Origin: Granulosicoccus sp047634635
Lineage (GTDB): Bacteria; Pseudomonadota; Gammaproteobacteria; Granulosicoccales; Granulosicoccaceae
Assembly: GCA_047634635.1 (NCBI GenBank)
Contig: JBLIIE010000201.1
Span: 1 to 8,486, forward strand
Direction: 5' to 3'
DNA length: 8,486 bases
The stretch's first letter is position 1, and every line of letters begins with the position of its first letter. Below, piece after piece: positions 6,740 through 8,486 of this stretch. Position numbers and translations under genes: made by a program. The notes beneath the pieces were generated by a model that was not told the origin of the DNA, ran no database searches, and saw only the letters and a program-made list of their open reading frames with translations.

Positions 6740-7948
6740 ATGTCACACCATGAAACCGCACAAACATATTTTGAAGCTTGCGAAACAGGGCCTAGTGCGC
6801 TGGCGCATTCTGGGGTTGTTGTTTCTGGCCCGCATCGGAATTGGATTTCAGTTTCAGACAGTGGCCTCCGTGGGCGACGACTTGGCGCCGCCTTCGAGCT
6901 TGACTATGCGGGCATAGGAATTCTGATAGGTTTGTTTATGGCACCCGGTTTGGTTCTGGCCATCCCAGCAGGGTATTGGGGGCGCTTTGTATCGGACCGC
7001 ATGATGGTTGTGTTTGGATTGGGAGCACTGGCATTCGGTGCGCTGGTGTCATCGCTTGCGACTGAGATCTGGGCCGTTGGGTTGGGGCGCATTTTTGCAG
7101 GCGCAGGCTTCTTGGTCACCACCCTTTATTTCACTAAGATGGTCGCGGATTGGTTTGAAGGACATGAAATCGCCACTGCGATGAGCATTCTGGTCATGAG
7201 CTGGCCCTTTGGAATTGCTATGGGTCAAGTAGGTCACGCGTGGCTTGCAGTGGCCTACGGTTGGCAAATTTCGTTTCAAGTTGCCTCGGCCTATTGCTTA
7301 CTTGCGGCCCTCGGCGTTTTCCTATTCTATAAAGCACCGCACGACTGACCATCTGTAAAAAGCGTATCTGGGGCATCCCTGACCCGTCTGGAATTGCGTT
7401 TGTTAATCTATGCAGCTTCTGCTTGGGGCGTATTTAACGCTGCATATGTCACCTATCTTTCGTTCGGACCGAAAGTTCTTGAAGGCCTTGGTCACACAAC
7501 TATTGCAGCTGCAGGTATTGTCAGCATTGGAAGCTGGTTAATGATCATTTCCGGTGCGCTGTGTGGGCAAATCGTGGACCGCTTTGGTCGGCGAAATTTT
7601 GTTTTGACAGTTTGTATGGGCGGCGCGATCGTTTCGCTCTTGCTCCTCAGTCTGCCAGGCGCTGGACTTAGTGCAAGCGTGCTGTTTGGTTTGATAGGCA
7701 TGGCTCCAGCAGGGGTCATCATGGCAATGTCAGGACAAGCCTTGCGTCCACAGGTTCGGGCATTCGGGATGGGCATATTCTTTACGATTTACTACGCAAT
7801 CATGTTGATCACGCCCCCGATTACGGGCGTAATACTCGATACCAGGGGTAGCACCGAAGGCGCTTTATGGCTTGCAATCATCTTGTTCGCATCGGTAATC
7901 CCACTTGCAATTGCATTTCAACACGTCAGAAATCATAACAACAGATGA
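6740..7948 (+). pseudogene. MFS transporter, broken by a frameshift and a TGA codon
   Basis: This is a major facilitator superfamily permease of about 402 codons if repaired, the usual length for 12 helices. The first helix, RWRILGLLFLARIGIGFQFQ, is in the frame of the ATG at 6750 and runs to VGDD at 6881. The continuation GAAFELDYAGIGILIGLF is in the frame of the ATG at 6740, starting at 6884. Only two bases separate them, so one base seems missing at 6882-6883. The N-terminal half then reads on, with GYWGRFVSDR as the loop 2-3 motif, to KAPHD and a TGA at 7346-7348. The same frame resumes PSVKSVSGASLTRLELRLL and the C-terminal half, with GQIVDRFGRR in the matching loop 8-9, to the TGA at 7946. 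The internal TGA could be a CGA (Arg) to TGA change. If translation starts at 6740, where the good ribosome binding site is, an extra compensating shift before about 6795 is also needed. Substrate unknown. The LuxR-GAF gene is divergent; the lyase is convergent 30 nt away. Confidence 0.8.
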
Positions 7949-7978
7949 AATAAGGAAACCGTGTACGGCAATCACACG

Positions 7979-8486
7979 TTACCTCTCAGCTATCGCCAAA
8001 ATACGATACATATCCCGCAACACCGGTTTCTCAATTAGCTTCCCATCAATAACAACCAGCCCGGTGTCTGCTTCCTCAAACGTTTTTGTTACTCGTCGTG
8101 CACGTTCTATTTCTGAGTCACTTGGTGTAAATACCTCATTGAGTGCAGCCACCTGTTTCGGATGGACGGAGCCTTTGCCTGAAAAACCCAGTGCTTTGGC
8201 TTTTTTTGCTTCTTCAACCATGCCTTGTGGGTCTTCTAAATCAAGGTAGGGCACGTCAATGACATCAAGGCCTGCATTTGCCGCTGCATGCACCACTCGT
8301 GACCTGGCGTACAACAAGGGTTCCCATGCGTTTTGGCAGCGTAGTTCTGCCGCCATGTCTACGCCACCGAAGAACAGTGCATCGATGCGTGAGCTGCACT
8401 GTGCTATTTCAAATGCTGCCTCCAAAGCGCGATTGGTTTCAATAATGACATGCAGGCGGGTGGTGTGTTCGCGCTCGGAGAGCAGA
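7979..8486 (-). CDS. HpcH/HpaI aldolase / CitE-like CoA-ester lyase, C-terminal part
   Basis: This is a lyase of the CitE/malyl-CoA lyase superfamily, which cleaves or forms C-C bonds of acyl-CoA esters such as malyl-CoA, citramalyl-CoA or citryl thioesters. The frame is open to the right edge, so the N-terminal half of the barrel is outside; 169 codons are visible. It begins (minus strand) LLSEREHTTRLHVIIETNRAL. The Glu of IIETNRAL (8438-8440) and the Asp of GGVDMAAEL (8357-8359) are 27 positions apart and correspond to the Mg2+-binding pair known in malyl-CoA lyases. Further hallmarks are WEPLLYARSRVV, IDVPYLDLEDPQGM, ALGFSGKGSVHPKQV, NEVFTPS and, near the end, DGKLIEKPVLRDMYRILA. The C-terminal portion shows no damage. 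The exact substrate cannot be decided from this half. Neighbours give no pathway, as the next gene inward is a broken MFS transporter in the convergent direction. Confidence 0.87.
   Translation of the reverse strand, partial: LLSEREHTTRLHVIIETNRALEAAFEIAQCSSRIDALFFGGVDMAAELRCQNAWEPLLYARSRVVHAAANAGLDVIDVPYLDLEDPQGMVEEAKKAKALGFSGKGSVHPKQVAALNEVFTPSDSEIERARRVTKTFEEADTGLVVIDGKLIEKPVLRDMYRILAIAER

Noticed and set aside
7960..7978. Hairpin CGTGT/ACACG between the convergent MFS and lyase genes as a bidirectional terminator
   Set aside because: Five base pairs with a 9-base loop and no T run on either side; too weak to call.
1..8486. CRISPR arrays, tRNA or rRNA genes, tandem repeat arrays
   Set aside because: I looked on both strands and saw no regularly spaced repeats, tRNA-like cloverleaf or rRNA sequence.

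Overview
The window looks like a marine-type gammaproteobacterial chromosome, perhaps from the Alteromonadales or Cellvibrionales. This rests on the envelope genes at the left (an MMPL/RND pump joined to a LolA-like domain, plus a DUF1302-type barrel) and on what looks like a decayed PEP-CTERM gene. It is an inference from gene content, not a taxonomic result. The right half reads differently in gene type and base use, so the window may join segments of different history.

Region 1 (1-3494) is a compact plus-strand operon. A 5'-truncated RND/MMPL transporter is fused in frame to a periplasmic LolA-like lipoprotein or lipid carrier domain. Its stop overlaps by 4 nt the GTG start of an outer-membrane beta-barrel protein of DUF1302 type. 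Together they suggest an inner membrane to periplasm to outer membrane route for a hydrophobic cargo that the sequence does not identify. A short hairpin with a T run follows.

Region 2 (about 3500-4893) is debris around one insertion sequence. On the minus strand lies the frameshifted C-terminal end of a probable PEP-CTERM (VSAP-type) surface protein. Next is a 789-bp IS6-family element with 15-bp terminal inverted repeats, whose transposase has an in-frame amber codon. Directly on its right is the first 37 codons of a LysR-type regulator, cut off near the element's end. The rest of the LysR gene is not on the other side, and no clean 8-bp target duplication is visible, so the IS probably marks a deletion or rearrangement junction.

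Region 3 (4970-6554) holds an intact TSUP (TauE/SafE-type) anion exporter gene. It is divergent from the LysR stub, which was probably its regulator. Convergent to it is an intact minus-strand regulator with an N-terminal LuxR-type HTH and a C-terminal GAF domain.

Region 4 (6740-8486) contains an MFS transporter gene, divergent from the LuxR-GAF regulator and broken by at least one frameshift and one TGA codon. Convergent to it is the C-terminal part of a CitE/HpcH-type CoA-ester lyase that runs off the right edge. About 4.3 kb in the middle of the window thus holds four damaged genes between intact ones. This could be real decay of an accessory region or partly sequencing error.
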